Of a DNA stretch of 64,000 bases, positions 21,541 through 31,395 are shown in pieces (position 1 is the first letter of the stretch; every line of letters starts with the position of its first letter). Origin of the DNA: Dipteris shenzhenensis. Taxonomy: Eukaryota > Polypodiophyta > Polypodiopsida > Gleicheniales. The stretch is taken from NCBI GenBank assembly GCA_047967505.1, contig CM106539.1, one strand, 5' to 3'. The notes under the pieces are model-generated. The model saw only the letters and a program-made list of their open reading frames with translations. It was not told the DNA's origin and made no database searches. Made by a program: the position numbers and the translations under genes.

Positions 21541-21581
21541 AGTAGAAGACAGTTTCTTTTGAAGTTCCTCCTAAAGAAGAT
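18673..21581 (-). mobile_element. Ty1/copia family A, copy A2: central part (gag to RT)
   Basis: Reading from 21581 down to 18673, the sequence matches A1 from the middle of gag through zinc knuckle, protease, integrase and the first half of RT, ending at GATTAGATCACCAAATGGG-ATAC. At 21581 it meets sense-strand B2 integrase sequence; at 18673 it meets the LINE. The missing 5' part is the plus-strand segment 26747-28480, whose last gag bases abut it after loss of about 10 bp. The missing 3' part is 2154-2921, after loss of about 400 bp of RT/RNase H. Confidence 0.85.
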
Positions 21582-21582
21582 A

Positions 21583-22240
21583 TACCAGGTATTTGATCAT
21601 GTTGTTGCAATAACCGAGCAGCCAAGCACTTCTTTGTGGCATTGCAGGTTGGGGCACATGAGCCAGAATGGGATGAAACTCTTATGCCGTTTGGGTTATG
21701 TACCGCGTTTGAGTTTCTCTAATTTTGAATTTTGTGAGCACTGTTTCTATGGGAAGCAAACTAAATCAGCCCATAAAAGAAGGGGAAAGAAAGAGTTTGA
21801 AAAGCTTGATTTGGTGCATTCAGATGTATGTGGTCCCATGCCTACATGGTCATTAGGCGGGGCTGAATGGTATGTGACATTCATTGATGATGCATCTAGG
21901 AAAGTGTGGGCTTATGCTATAGCTCGAAAGAGTGATGTGTTCCAGGTATTTCAGAAATGGCTGCTGGCCTTGGTTGAGAATCAGTCAGGTAGAATGCTTA
22001 AATGCCTACGGACTGACAATGGTGGAGAGTATCTCTCTCATGAGTTTCAACATTTCTATGATACACATGGGATTAAGAGGGAGCTCACATCCCCTTGTAC
22101 TCCAGAGCAAAATCCAATTGCAGAAAAGATGAACCGTACCATTCAAGAAAGGCTACAATGCATGCTTTCCAATGCAAGTCTTTCTGGTGGTTTTTTGGGC
22201 TGAGGCAATGAAGACTGCAGATCAATAGATCACCTAGTAA
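21583..22240 (+). pseudogene. B2 integrase core
   Basis: The open frame to 22203 contains SLWHCRLGHMSQNGMKLL, the zinc-binding CEHCFYGK, VHSDVCGPMP, VTFIDDASRKVWAY, RTDNGGEYLSHEF and TPEQNPIAEKMNRTIQERL. All three acidic catalytic residues appear present. A one-T insertion in the GGFWAE region (about 22195) and an 8-base loss at about 22222 break the frame. The residues upstream of the break belong to the inverted 5' half. Confidence 0.85.
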
Positions 22241-22244
22241 GAGT

Positions 22245-24353
22245 TTGGACGGTGGTATTCCTAATGAGGCATGGAGTGGTAAGAAGCCCTCTTACTCTCA
22301 TTTGCGTATATTTGGGTGTGAGGCATATGCACATGTGCCAAAAGAGCTTCGAAAGAAGCTAGATCCTAAGTCTAGGAAATGCATCTTTCTGGGTTATGGT
22401 GAAAGTGGAGAGATGGGCTATCATCTCTGGGATCCAGAAGCAAAGAAGATCATACGCAGCCATGATGTAGTCTTCAATGAGAAGAAGATGCATAAGGCAC
22501 CCATGAGGGATGTGGAAATGAGGAGAATCACTTTCCGGGATGTGAATCCACCTGCATATGTTAATAGACAACAAGCTGTCCATGCACCAAATGTGCAAGA
22601 AATGGTACCACCAAGTACTCCCATAGGTATACAATCAAGGGTAGATGATGGATCATCTATTGGTGGAAATGATAAGCCAAATGTGGCTGATATGCAGGTG
22701 GGACAACAAGCTGAAATGCCCTTGAAAAGATCATCTAGAGTGTCTAGACCGCCTGATAGGCTTGTTCTAGGGGTAGACTATGTGATGCTTACTGATTGTG
22801 GGGAGCCTTCTTGCTAGAGAGAGGCTATGATGCACGAAGATCAATGCAAGTGGGAGTATGCTATGCAATAAGAGATGAGTTCACTTATGAAGCATAAGAC
22901 TTGGGACTTGGTTTCTTTGCCACATGGAAAGAAAGCATTGCCATGTAAATGGGTCTACAAAATGGAGGTCATAGGTGATGATGTGCCTAGGTACAAGGCA
23001 CTTTTGGTCGCTAAAGGGTTCAAGCAAGAGAAGGGTGTGGACTTTGATGAGATATTCTCTCCGGTTGTGAAGATGACCACACTTATATGCATGCTTGGAC
23101 TAGTGGCATCAGAGGATATGGAGCTTATGCAGATGGATGTCAAGACAGCTTTCTTGCATGGGGATTTGCATGAGGAAATTTACATGGTGCAGCCAGAAGG
23201 CTTTGAAGAAAAGGGCAAAGAGCATTTAGTTTGCAAGTTGAAGAAGAGTCTCTATGGTCTTAAGCAAGTGCCTAGAGAATGGTATTAAAAGTTTAATGCT
23301 TTCATTCAGTCCCAGGGTTTTAGAAGGAGTGAAATTGATCACTGCCTCTACAATAAAAGGGCTAAGGATAATAGCCTGATAATCTTGGCACTATATGTGG
23401 ATGATATGCTATTGGCTAGCAAGAATACTTATGAGCTAGATGCATTAAAGACCAAGTTGTATGAGGCCTTTGATATGAAGGATTTGGGACTTGCAGGTCA
23501 TATTCTTAGTATGTGCATCACGCGTGATCCGAGTAGGAAACTCCTTTGGCTTTCACAAAAAGAGTATATTACAAAAGTATTGCAGCATTTCAATATGGAG
23601 GGGGGGAAGGCAGTGAGTACTCCATTGCCTCCATGTGTGAAACTGAGTCATACAAATAGTCCCAAATTAGATGAGGAAAGGGCCATGATGGCCAAGGTTC
23701 CTTATGCATCAGTAGTTGGGAGTCTTATGTATGCTATGATAGCTACTAGACTAGACATTGCATTTGCCATGGGAGTTGTTAGCCAGTATATGGCTAATCC
23801 AGGAAAGAGGCATTGGGAGGCAGTTAAGTGCATCATGAGGTACATGAAGAGTACTAAGGAGATGTACATCTGCTTTGGTAGAGGAGACATGCGTGTACTT
23901 GGGTACACAGATTCAGACTATGCAGGGCATGTGGATAGTAGGAGATCCACTTCTGGTTATGTGTTCACCTTTGCAGGTGGTGCAGTGTCAAGGATGTCTC
24001 GCACACAGAAGTGCATTGCTTTGTCTACCACAGAGGCTGAGTATGTTGTAGCCACAGAGGGTTGCAATGAGGCTATATGGCTTGATCGGCTAGTGGGAGA
24101 CTTGGGGATTCATACAGGTGTACCGACATTGCATAGTGATTCCATGAGTGCTATTCAGCTAGCACGGAATCTGGTCTTTCATGCAAAGACCAAACGCATT
24201 GAGGTCAGGTACCATTTTATTAGGGAGGTACTTGAGGACAAGCACATAGAGCTTGTCAAGGTTCATACAGATGATAACCCTGCAGATATGCTGACGAAGA
24301 GTCTACCTAGTCAGCGATTTGAGTATTGTTGTGTATTGATGGGCATTGGATAG
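22245..24353 (+). pseudogene. B2 integrase C-terminus, reverse transcriptase and RNase H
   Basis: The segment 22245-22817 holds the integrase C-terminal HLRIFGCEAYAHVPKELRKK and the Ser-rich linker. It ends at TAG 22815 (TAC in B1). Another stop, TAA at 22869, replaces CAA. RT starts again at 22875 with KALPCKWVYKMEV and MQMDVKTAFLHGD, then stops at 23286 (TAA for CAG). The longest piece, 23385-24353 (322 codons), is open from ALYVDDMLLASKN through RNase H (GYTDSDYAGHVDSRRSTSGY, LSTTEAEYVVATEG, LHSDSMSAIQLARN) to its natural stop. This RNase H looks catalytically complete. Confidence 0.87.
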
Positions 24354-24406
24354 TATGCTCACTAGTTGTTCTCCCTTAAAGGCACATTGTCCTTTAAGTG
24401 GAAAGT

Positions 24407-24572
24407 TGTGGGGGTTAAAGGTCACTGTGCCTTTACCCCGGCTATGTACAATACTCAAACACATATATAAATGAATGAAAAAGAAGATTAGGGTGTTTTG
24501 CACCCACCAAAACTTGTGTGGCTCTCTGTTTCTCTCCCTCTTCTGTTCTTGCTTTCGTTGAGAGCACTCTCA
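24407..24572 (+). repeat. 3' LTR of B2
   Basis: The LTR is 166 bp, TGTGGGGGTTAAAGGTCACT to GAGAGCACTCTCA, directly followed by AAAAA-GTGGGGG. It is a few bases shorter than the other family-B LTRs through loss of CT-repeat units. Confidence 0.9.
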
Positions 24573-24577
24573 AAAAA

Positions 24578-25710
24578 GTGGGGGTACGGTGCCTCCTTGG
24601 AGGTTCTTGTCCTCCATTGCTAGCCTAGCCGATCTAGCATATTGGAGGCCAACTCACTCATATCCAAGCCCTTCGGCTTGTTGGTCTCGTTCTTGATCGT
24701 TTCGACACTTGGAGACCTAATTGATGGAGCTAATTCTGAGGTATTTGGGGTTTTATCTGAATTCTCCTTGTCCATCATGTTGTCACATATACAGATGGGC
24801 ATCTTTTTGCATAGATTGAAGGAGGTAGGATTCATCACCATGAGGTGGTCATGCAGCTTGGGGTCTACCAATCTGATGAGGAAGCAGTCCAACATTCATT
24901 CGTCACTCATCCACTCATATGGTTCATAGTGAGCATTGAGGTGCTTGATCTTGGCAATGTAATCCCTTAGGGATTCCTTATCGTTCTTCTTTACCCCATG
25001 CAATTGATTAATCAGGCTCCATTTATGGCCACTAGGGGTGAGCCCCACATTGAAGGCCATCCTTAATGTCTCCCAGTTGATTTTCTCTTCTAGGTGAGAG
25101 CCCTATACCATTGGCCTATTTTGCCATCCAAGCTGAGACCAAATGCATTGGCCATTTCTAGGTCCCCAGAGCACCAAAGGCTTCATAAATTTGTTCAAAT
25201 CACTTCAGTGGGAGATTGGGTCTCCTTCTCTAAGGAGCTTAGTCATAAACTTTGAGATTGCTATGGGTCGGCTCCTTGAGGGCGCAATCTCTACAGGAAA
25301 CACGAGCGGGTGGAGGTGGCATGGCCTTGTTAAGATCCACAGAGTACATCCATCGAATGTAGAGTAAAGGTGACCAAGCCAAATGATCTACTTCAATGAA
25401 CAAGCTCAAGGGAGTTTGATACCCAAATACACTAAGGTCGGTGATTACAAGCAATGTGCACATAGAAGGAGTATAGCTCAAACTCAGGGAGTTTGATCCC
25501 CAAATACCCAAAGTCCACTCTAAATTCCAAGGATTCAAGAATTTCAGGCACAGGTTATATGTTCTAGCTACCACCACTAGGAACAAGGAGATGCACACTT
25601 TAGGTCCACATCCATGGAAGTACAAGGAGTGCAAGCAACGTGCACTTTTTAGCTCCACATACATGAAAATAGCCAAGCCAACAAAATAGCCATGAAAGGA
25701 GTACAACTCA
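24578..25710 (-). pseudogene. Gypsy G gag fragment
   Basis: The minus frame 24895-24620, and the continuing frame to its right, read KWSLINQLHGVKKNDKESLR, DYIAKIKHLNAHYEPYEWMS and FLIRLVDPKLHDHLMVMNP. This is the conserved core of retrotransposon gag proteins. It then becomes acidic/Ser-rich (DKENSDKTPNTSELAPS). Further right (25706-25239) the same strand has only weak similarity. B2 is inserted at its C-terminal side (24573-24577). After INV-1 is reversed the gag points the same way as the gypsy integrase at 31560-32760, so both probably come from one element. Confidence 0.6.
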
Positions 25711-26500
25711 AACTCAGGGAGTTCAAATATCCCAAGACAGGGTTATCGTTGAGTGTCTCACGGAAGCTGAGCCACTCCACTCTAGGTTTTGAGCCTCATG
25801 CATCATGCATGACCACAAACAGGTTAAGGTGAGGGTGCTCAGGGAGTTTGAGCCCCAAATCACCTAAGCCTAAGAGTGGCAAGCTTAACACAAGCGCTGT
25901 TTGGAAGCCGGTTAGGAACACCTCCTAATGCCAGGCTTGTCCCAAGCACTTTAATATGGTTAACACAAGCACTATTTCCACTAGTAGGGAGAGATGGTAA
26001 GAATAACAATATGCCTTGGCACCCTACGAGCCCAAGAGCCCTTGTTTGTAAAGTGAGGGAGAGTGCTAAAAAGGAAAAGGGTTGGCCCTCCCTTCAAAAG
26101 GTGACTTGCATAAAAGGCCAAATAGTTGACTTTGGTTTTCATTGTTGTTTGCACCAAGTTGAATACAAGCTCCCTCTTCTCTTCCAACAGAGTGTTTTGG
26201 GTGTTCTCTTATTTCCTTCATAGTGCTTTTGTGGTTGTCACTCTATCCCCCTTCACTCCCTTCTCCTTCTTCCCTTCGTCCTCCCTCCTTCTCCCTTCTT
26301 CTCCCTCTCCCCTTCCCTCTTCCTCTTCCCTCTTCCTGGCATGAAACCACATTGCAACAATCCGGAGGCCGCTTGTGTGACACTTGCAGATGACTCTGCT
26401 ATGCATTGCTCCCACAAGGAGTAGATAGGAGTGGAGACTCAGTCGGCATATCTTCAACATCCCCACGACATGCGAGTCACCGCTAAGACCCACCACATTT
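25710..26500 (+). other. Probable gypsy E 5' LTR region, limits not resolved
   Basis: The DNA just left of the gypsy primer site (26502) should be its 5' LTR. No clear TG start could be placed. The region includes a pyrimidine-rich block (26240-26340) and no recognisable gene. ORFs such as the minus-strand 26697-26218 are low-complexity shadows. Confidence 0.4.
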
Positions 26501-26501
26501 T

Positions 26502-26519
26502 TGGCGCCGTTGCCGGGGA
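26502..26519 (+). other. Gypsy E primer-binding site (tRNA-Asp type)
   Basis: TGGCGCCGTTGCCGGGGA is the primer-binding sequence commonly found after the 5' LTR of plant Tat/Athila gypsy elements, complementary to a tRNA 3' end (usually assigned to tRNA-Asp). It fixes the direction of gypsy E (plus) and puts its gag start just downstream. Confidence 0.8.
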
Positions 26520-26746
26520 TAAAAGGTATGCTTTTGCATTTGCACTTGTCTTCCTTCGATATATTCCCATTGCACAAGTCTTCAAGCTTACCTTGGAGCT
26601 TGTTAGTGGAGTTGTAGGAGAGAAGAGAGGTGGAAAGTGAGAGAGAGGACAAAAATCTATTTTTTCTTCCCGAACCCCAGACCAGGACAAAAACCACCTT
26701 CGTCGATCCAAGTCCCTCTGCCTATGCTAGACCTCCCAAGTGGGAG
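26520..26746 (+). pseudogene. Gypsy E leader and gag N-terminus (left flank of A2)
   Basis: After the primer site the plus strand has a short leader, then an open frame TTFVDPSPSAYARPPKWE up to the A2 insertion at 26746/26747. The last five bases, GGGAG, equal those after the A2 3' LTR at 2922-2926. Reading on there in the same frame gives NMDDEDPWMR. No complete gag is present on this side. Confidence 0.55.
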
Positions 26747-27098
26747 TGTTGAGATATCGAGCTCCACTCGTGATATGCCAGGGTGACCGTTGTGCATTTA
26801 TGTCATCGACTTATTAGCTACAGATGCAGTTGGTACACCACCCATGAATAATAGCTGGATGACAACTATCCTTATGTATGCTAGTTCGTGGCTCAGTTAG
26901 TATGCCACCTTAGTTAGCTAAGTTTGGTTTGAGACCCACATATAAGGTTCTTCTATTTCTTTGTAATAGAGTTCTTTTGGCTTTCACAACTAAGAAGAGG
27001 AAGACTATTTTTGGCCTCCACCTTTGTGTGTATTCCCCCATTGTGTATGTGAGAAAGCCACAAGTGAGACTCCTTCCTTCTCTCCCACTATCTTCACA
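26747..27098 (+). repeat. 5' LTR of A2 (352 bp)
   Basis: TGTTGAGATATCGAGC to CTATCTTCACA. It shares private indels and variants with the LTR at 2570-2921 that A1 lacks, and abuts a primer site, so it is the 5' LTR. Confidence 0.9.
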
Positions 27099-27235
27099 TG
27101 GTATCAGAGCCTGGTTCGTGGTAAGGAGCTTAAGAAAGCAAATCAAGTTCGTAGTGTCCTGGTAAGAGGACCGGTGTTGCTTTCCTTTTTCGAGTTTGGG
27201 AGCAAATCTCTGCAGGTAGCACAGCCGAAAAGTGC

Positions 27236-27541
27236 TGGAATATGGAAGCAAGAACTAGAACTAGAGCTAGAAACATGAAATGAAATAATAAGACTGAAAG
27301 ACTAGAAATACCTTGAGAAGAGTGTAGACAAGACACAAGCTAGACTGATGGATTAGAATGATGTGACCCATTGAATATATGGGCCAAAGTACAAGACATA
27401 AAGCAAGAGTGCTTATGGGATAATTGTAGAAGTGCCACATGGCACACACTCAAGACATAAAGACTAGACTTAGACTTAGACTTAGACTTAGACAAATGTA
27501 GACTAGGAAATAGTACACTTAGTGTGCACTTATCTCCAACA
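27236..27541. mobile_element. 306-bp insertion in the A2 leader with 8-bp direct repeats
   Basis: Compared with A1 and A4, the A2 leader is interrupted after GCCGAAAAGTGC and resumes at AAAAGTGCAAGAGTGC. The insert is therefore flanked by AAAAGTGC (27228-27235 and 27542-27549). It begins TGGAATATGG and ends TCTCCAACA, contains four to five copies of a TTAGAC hexamer (27463-27492) and encodes no protein. Read on the minus strand it begins TGTTGGAGATAAGTG and is pyrimidine-rich, like a solo copia LTR. An 8-bp duplication would suit a hAT-type element better. Class unresolved. Confidence 0.6.
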
Positions 27542-27894
27542 AAAAGTGCAAGAGTGCATTGTCTCAGATTGAGATGCCCTTCGCAATGTGGCGATGCCAT
27601 TTTGGGGCCCGTTTTGGAGGCAGAAGTTCTCCACAAGCACTGAGAAAAAGGCCCTTTTTTTTGCTGTGCGACCACTGCTCTACAGGTCGGTGAAAAGTTG
27701 TCACAGAAATTGCATCGTATGCATGTGCGCAGAGATACTGGGAGTTACAGAATAATCCTTATTGCCTGTTGATGCAAAATCGTCACTAGGAAGTGACTGT
27801 GTGGTCAAATACCACTTTTGTCAGTTTTGCAGATTTGCCCTTGTGAGGCAGAGCTATTTTTTTGCAGTGACAGAATATTTTGCGGTGTTCTCTA

Positions 27895-28480
27895 ATGGCA
27901 TCTGATTCTCTTTCATAGATTGTCACTGAAAATCTTGACAAGAACAACTTCCAAGCATGGAAGTTTAGAATGACAAATTCCCTTATGGGAAAAGGCTATT
28001 GAGAGTTAATTACAGGAAATGAAGAAGAACCAATTCTTCCTAATGTTCCCAATCAAGAGGAAATGCAAGCATTTAAAGGATGGCATGAGAGAGCCAGAAA
28101 AGTTATGTACTAGCTGTCTATTAGTATTTTAGATTCTATGATTGTGCATATTCAGGATGCAAGTACGCCAAAGGAGGCATGGGATACTTTGGCAAAAATG
28201 TACAACACAAATACGCAAGCCAAGAAAATGCAGCTCAAGCAGGAGTTGCACAATATGCAGAGAGAAAATATGAGCATCAATGACTACCACATGAAGGTGA
28301 AGAAAATTGCAGATGCACTTGCTTCCATTGGGTCGCCAGTGGAAGATGATGATTTAGTTTCTGTGACCTTAAATGGTCTAGGAAAGGATTATGCACAGTT
28401 CTGGACATCCATTGCCGTCCGTGAAAAATTTCTTGATTTTGAGGAGTTGTTTGCTCTTCTAATTTCTGAAGAGCAGAGAA
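27895..28480 (+). pseudogene. A2 gag N-terminal part
   Basis: It starts with MASDSLS at 27895, as in A1. It encodes the copia gag (UBN2-type) core: QAWKFRMTN, FKGWHERARKVMY, AWDTLAKMYNTNTQAKKMQL, ENMSINDYHMKVKKIADALA, up to ISEEQR. In-frame stops: TAG for CAG seven codons in, TGA for TGG after KGY, and TAG at MY-LSI. From 28138 the frame is open to the joint at 28480, then reads into antisense B2. Confidence 0.85.
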
Positions 28481-28543
28481 TGATACATGTAAGGGATACA
28501 AAGTCCCACACTAGGCACCCCTGGCCAAAAGCATAGAGCCCTT

Positions 28544-29772
28544 TTAAATTTTCCAACTCTGAAAGCCAAAAGTGGTGCGAAAACCACCATCATCTAGCTG
28601 ACCCACTGAAATAAGACTCTTGGTCAACTTAGGCACATGTCTCACATGTTTCAAAATAAATGCAGACCCATTTGCAAAAGAAAACTTTATGTCACCTACT
28701 CCCACTATGTCACATGCATAGTCATTTCCAAGATGCACACAACCTGTCTTTCCACTGTCATAAGTAGAGAACCATTCCCTATGGGGAGTAACATGGAATG
28801 AAGCACCAGAATCCAAAATCCAATCCTAGGAATATGCATCATCTGAAGTGGTAAGAGACTCTGCAGATAAACTAGACATGAAGAGAACGTCATTGTCACT
28901 ATCATGTGTACTGCATTGATCTCCTCGATCTTCACTTTTCCTTTGTCCTTCCTTGGACTCTCTTCCTTTTGATTTGCACGCCAATTTGCATTCTTTTTCT
29001 TATTCTTTTGCTCTCTTTTTAGCTTTAGCAATCCTTTTTCATATGGTCCTTCTTGCCACGGTGGTAACACTCAATGTTCCGTGCCTTGGATTTGCAACGA
29101 GACTTCCCTCTTTCTTGGGACTTCCCCCTGAACTGTGATCTGCCCCTTTGCACATTTAAGGCTACATCCTACTTGTTGCCATCCATAGACTTCCGTCTAA
29201 TCTCCTCGGCCAACAAGCTACCCACAACATCATCAAATTTCAGTACTCCACCAGGTGCAGAGTTATTGACAACTGTACAGAAGGTATCCCATGAGGAAGG
29301 CAATGAAGATAAGAGAAATATTGCTTTAGTCTCCGCATCAAAATTCATCTTCTGAGCCTGAAGCTAGCTGAAAATAATATTGAATTCATTCAAGTGAGAA
29401 GTAATGGAGACCCTTCCTTCATCTGCAGCTCAAACAACCTCTTCATGAGGTAAACTTTATTAGAGGCAGTTTCCTTTTCATAAGTGGCACAGAGTTTCTT
29501 CCACAAATCTTCCATAGTCTGCTCATTTACTACTGTGAAATAAACTGACTCTACAAGATGAAGTCTAATAGTAGATTTTGCTAATGCATCCAACTCATTC
29601 CAATCATCCTCAGACATATTTGCAGGCTTAGCTTCAATCCCTGCCAAGGGCTTAATCTACTTCTTTTGAATAAGCACATCCCTTATTTGTTCTTTCCACA
29701 AAGAAAAGTTTGTCCCATCAAACTTTTTAATGCTGAAAAACTCCTTTTCAGACATGGAAGAGGATGCCATGA
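28544..29772 (-). pseudogene. B2 gag and protease
   Basis: The gag starts MASSSMSEKEFFSIKKFDG (29772) and, unlike B1, keeps the segment after FDGT (NFSLWKEQIRDVLIQKK). A TAG follows at QKK where B1 reads CAG. The piece 29647-29390 holds AGIEAKPANMSEDDWNELDA and TMEDLWKKLCATYEKE. A CCHC region lies near 29070, damaged. The protease carries the intact D-S-G-A box (MDSGASFHVTPHREW, 28816-28544) preceded by a stop. Several frameshifts separate the parts. Confidence 0.82.
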
Positions 29773-31219
29773 TGCAAATAAAGCAAAATCCCAAATGCTA
29801 GTGCCTGTAAGAGAGAATCACACCAAATACCAAGTGCACCCAAATGTGTATGCCACAATAGAGTAAAATATCACCAAAACTCATGTCTCAAAGCATCTGA
29901 CTCATGTGCATATACTATGCATCCATATGAGCAAATCTGGCCCAAAAGAAAATGCCAACTGCAATGGCAATCCAAAATGCCAATAAGTGCCAAATGACTC
30001 AAGCATAAACACCGTCCACTGGCATATGCATTAATAATATTTCATCCAAGAGAGCATAGCACTATCAATGCATCAGCTACAATGTGTCAAAGCTATCCCT
30101 CAGCATAAAATAGCATCCATGTGCAAAGCGTCCATAAAAATATCATCCCACAAGGCAATTTGGGCCTATCAGTGCATCCAATAAGGACCGCAACACATCC
30201 AAATGGCCTATAAATCATTCACTGCAACTCAATGCACACCACGAATGAGCGCACATGGCGCAAACTACAACCAAAGTGATCTACATAAGGTATGCTCAAG
30301 AAATCATGGTCCCACGGAAAAGACCACTACTGAAAATAGAACTTGAGATGCCTCAAAACATGGGTGTCATTGCATAATTGGACTCAGCAAGAAAATCTAC
30401 AAATATCTCTCTTTTGCGGGAACTCTAAAATCCCAACCGATGAGTGATAAATGGGAGTCAACACTTATCCACTACCATGGCATAAATCTAAGGTTTCAAA
30501 ACCTTAGAATGAAAAATGCATAACAGAGAGACGAAATCGAATACACAGAGATCTATAACTCTAAAAATCCTTCACCAAATTGCACAAGAACTAGCAGGTA
30601 GGGGTTTTTGGGTGTCTAGAATGCAATGGGATAGACGGTTTTGGAAACCATGGTCTCAATCACTGGGTCCAACACACGGACTAAAAAACGTTTTTGAAAA
30701 CAGAGCTATTTGTAAACTCTACCGGAGTGTGAATGATGAGCAACATAGAAGTTTTAGGACCTCCTGAGTCCATCAGAACTGACAGATCTGCAAATGGTTG
30801 CTCCAAACTTGAGTTCCGACACCCGGGCAGAAAAACGTAGAAACTGACACAGTGAGTCAGAAATCTAATGAAATGATCCCAGATTCAAGAATGAAGGTGT
30901 TTCCAAGCTCCTGAAGTGAAGTGGACACCAAAAGCAAGCAATAGCTTCCTCTACAAGTCAATACAGAGTCTCTATCATCGAACGGAATAGGAAAAAGCTC
31001 AAAAAACGACTTTTTCTTTGAAAACACTTAACAGGCTCTCAAAACCACTTCGCAAAGCTAAAGTGACTTTTCCAAAGGTTCCTCCAAGGTCTCTACACAC
31101 TCGGATGCAAGTAAAGTCACCCACAAAGCTTCCCACAGAGCTTCTCCTTCCTCCCACAGAGCTGCTAAGCTTCAACCATTCATGCATGCTCAGCTAGATC
31201 ACTGAGCTCTGATACCAGT
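29773..31219 (-). other. Long leader of B2
   Basis: This leader of about 1.45 kb is collinear with that of B1 (4978-6428) and begins with the primer site at 31206-31217. No open frame is shared by the two copies, so it is non-coding. The ORFs seen here (for example 30516-30767) are not conserved. Confidence 0.75.
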
Positions 31220-31389
31220 TGAGAGTGCTCTCAATGGAAGCAAGAACGGAAGAGGGAGAGAGAGAAATAGAGAGCCACACAAGTTTTGGTGGGTGTAGAA
31301 CACCCTAATCTTCTTTTTCATTCATTTATATATGTGTTTGAGTATTGTACATAACCGGGGTAAAGGCATAGTGACCTTTAACCCCCACA
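31220..31389 (-). repeat. 5' LTR of B2
   Basis: This 170-bp LTR has the family-B ends and the TATATAAA box and directly precedes the leader. It identifies the 5' end of B2 and the strand on which B2 originally inserted. Confidence 0.9.
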
Positions 31390-31395
31390 TTTTTT

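Larger units (their letters stand above)
21582..24572 (+). mobile_element. Ty1/copia family B, copy B2: 3' half (integrase to 3' LTR)
   Basis: It starts at TACCAGGTATTTGATCATG in the pre-integrase spacer and continues collinear with B1 to a 166-bp 3' LTR ending at 24572, followed by AAAAA (24573-24577). The 5' half is the minus-strand segment 28481-31389, whose outer flank read in B2 sense is also AAAAA. B2 is thus a complete element cut by INV-1. It keeps the RNase H region that B1 has lost. Confidence 0.87.
21582..28480. other. Inverted segment (INV-1), 6.9 kb
   Basis: Both edges fall inside retrotransposons. At 21581/21582, A2 gag (minus) changes to B2 pre-integrase (plus). At 28480/28481, A2 gag (plus) changes to B2 pre-integrase (minus). 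Reversing the segment rejoins A2 gag with loss of about 10 bp and B2 with a short TATCA-like overlap. It also restores matching target-site duplications for B2. This is inferred from sequence alone; a wrong assembly join is the main alternative. Confidence 0.8.
26747..28480 (+). mobile_element. Ty1/copia family A, copy A2: 5' part (LTR, leader, gag)
   Basis: A 352-bp 5' LTR (26747-27098) is followed at once by the Met-tRNA primer site TGGTATCAGAGCC (27099-27111), a leader and gag. GGGAG precedes the LTR (26742-26746). The leader carries a 306-bp insertion (27236-27541). The segment ends inside gag at 28480, where antisense B2 begins. Its downstream continuation is 21581-18673 on the minus strand. 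Confidence 0.88.
28481..31389 (-). mobile_element. Ty1/copia family B, copy B2: 5' half (LTR, leader, gag, protease)
   Basis: Reading from 31389 leftward: a 170-bp 5' LTR (31389-31220), primer site (31217-31206, two bases after the LTR), a leader of about 1.45 kb, gag from ATG at 29772 and protease, ending at CTTACATGTATCA (28481) in the pre-integrase spacer. The remaining 3' half is on the plus strand at 21582-24572. The flank beyond the LTR (31390-31395) is T-rich, giving AAAAA in B2 sense as at the 3' end. Confidence 0.88.

Noticed and set aside
26742-26746. GGGAG before the A2 LTR as a polypurine tract rather than a TSD
   Set aside because: The preceding bases (CCTCCCAAGT) do not match the family-A polypurine tract (CTCGAGG), and the LTR is followed by a primer site. 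It is therefore a 5' LTR, and GGGAG is flanking DNA.
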